Assembly (NCBI GenBank): GCA_023473405.1 | Contig: JAMCZD010000157.1 | Span: 1-6,444, forward strand | Origin: Candidatus Omnitrophota bacterium | GTDB lineage: Bacteria; Verrucomicrobiota; Verrucomicrobiia; Limisphaerales; UBA1319 | Reading direction: 5' to 3' | Length of the DNA: 6,444 nucleotides | Shown here: positions 6,377-6,444 of the stretch, piece after piece | Layout of the letters: every line of letters starts with the position of its first letter | Position numbering within the stretch: the first letter of the stretch is position 1 | The notes under the pieces: generated by a model | What the model was told of the DNA's origin: nothing | The model's input: the letters and a program-made list of their open reading frames with translations, nothing else | The model's database searches: none | Made by a program: the position numbers and the translations under genes

Positions 6377-6444
6377 ATGAGCATGGAAATAGAGATATAT
6401 GATACCACCCTGCGTGACGGAAGCCAGGGCGAGGGCATCAGCTT
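6377..6444 (+). CDS. cimA: (R)-citramalate synthase, N-terminus only (3' truncated)
   Basis: Twenty-two codons are present before the window ends (MSMEIEIYDTTLRDGSQGEG, then IS). The string YDTTLRDG is the N-terminal signature of the DRE-TIM metallolyase fold shared by isopropylmalate, homocitrate and citramalate synthases, with the Arg and Asp of LRDG in the catalytic/metal site. The following SQGEGIS matches citramalate synthases better than LeuA, which usually has EQSPG or EQAPG. Citramalate synthase condenses pyruvate with acetyl-CoA to start the threonine-independent route to 2-oxobutyrate and isoleucine. The start may be ATG 6377 or ATG 6383. No clear ribosome binding site precedes either. 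The subfamily call rests on few residues. Confidence 0.82.
   Translation, partial: MSMEIEIYDTTLRDGSQGEGIS

Overview
The window most likely comes from a Verrucomicrobia-type bacterium (PVC group, perhaps the Pedosphaera/Limisphaera side). This is inferred from the protein architectures: secreted lamin-tail-domain (LTD) proteins ending in thrombospondin-type-3-like Asp-rich repeats plus a small C-terminal beta domain. It is also inferred from an intergenic block of short hairpins of the 'gcgggttggaaacccgc' kind, and from moderately high GC. No marker gene is present, so the taxonomy is tentative.

Left part (1-3650): the last 26 codons of an unidentified + strand gene end at 83. A poorly coding stretch (84-444) follows, with one doubtful 49-codon ORF. 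Then comes a group of secreted LTD-type sequences in different states of repair. A short LTD gene (445-970) looks broken: its LTD core is missing and its frame shifts at a run of seven C. Next is an intact gene (981-3308) for a 775-residue exported protein with four LTD-like modules, a Ca-binding-type Asp-rich repeat pair and a C-terminal beta domain. Downstream (about 3322-3621) lies a fragment of the C-terminal part of another such protein, with the Asp-rich repeats but no start, signal peptide or LTD.

Middle (3630-3883): a block of short imperfect hairpins resembling a dispersed palindromic repeat, then a strong intrinsic terminator that serves the minus-strand gene to its right.

Right part (3884-6444): conserved housekeeping genes. 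A periplasmic HtrA/DegP-family serine protease with two PDZ domains is on the minus strand. It is transcribed divergently from a coiled-coil/zinc-ribbon protein (COG1579 type) across a 174-bp region with plausible promoters and two small inverted repeats. After a 111-bp gap the first 22 codons of (R)-citramalate synthase (cimA; isoleucine/2-oxobutyrate pathway) run off the window.

I see no evidence of a new defence, mobile or regulatory system. The most unusual content is the decaying LTD/TSP3 paralog cluster and the hairpin repeat block.
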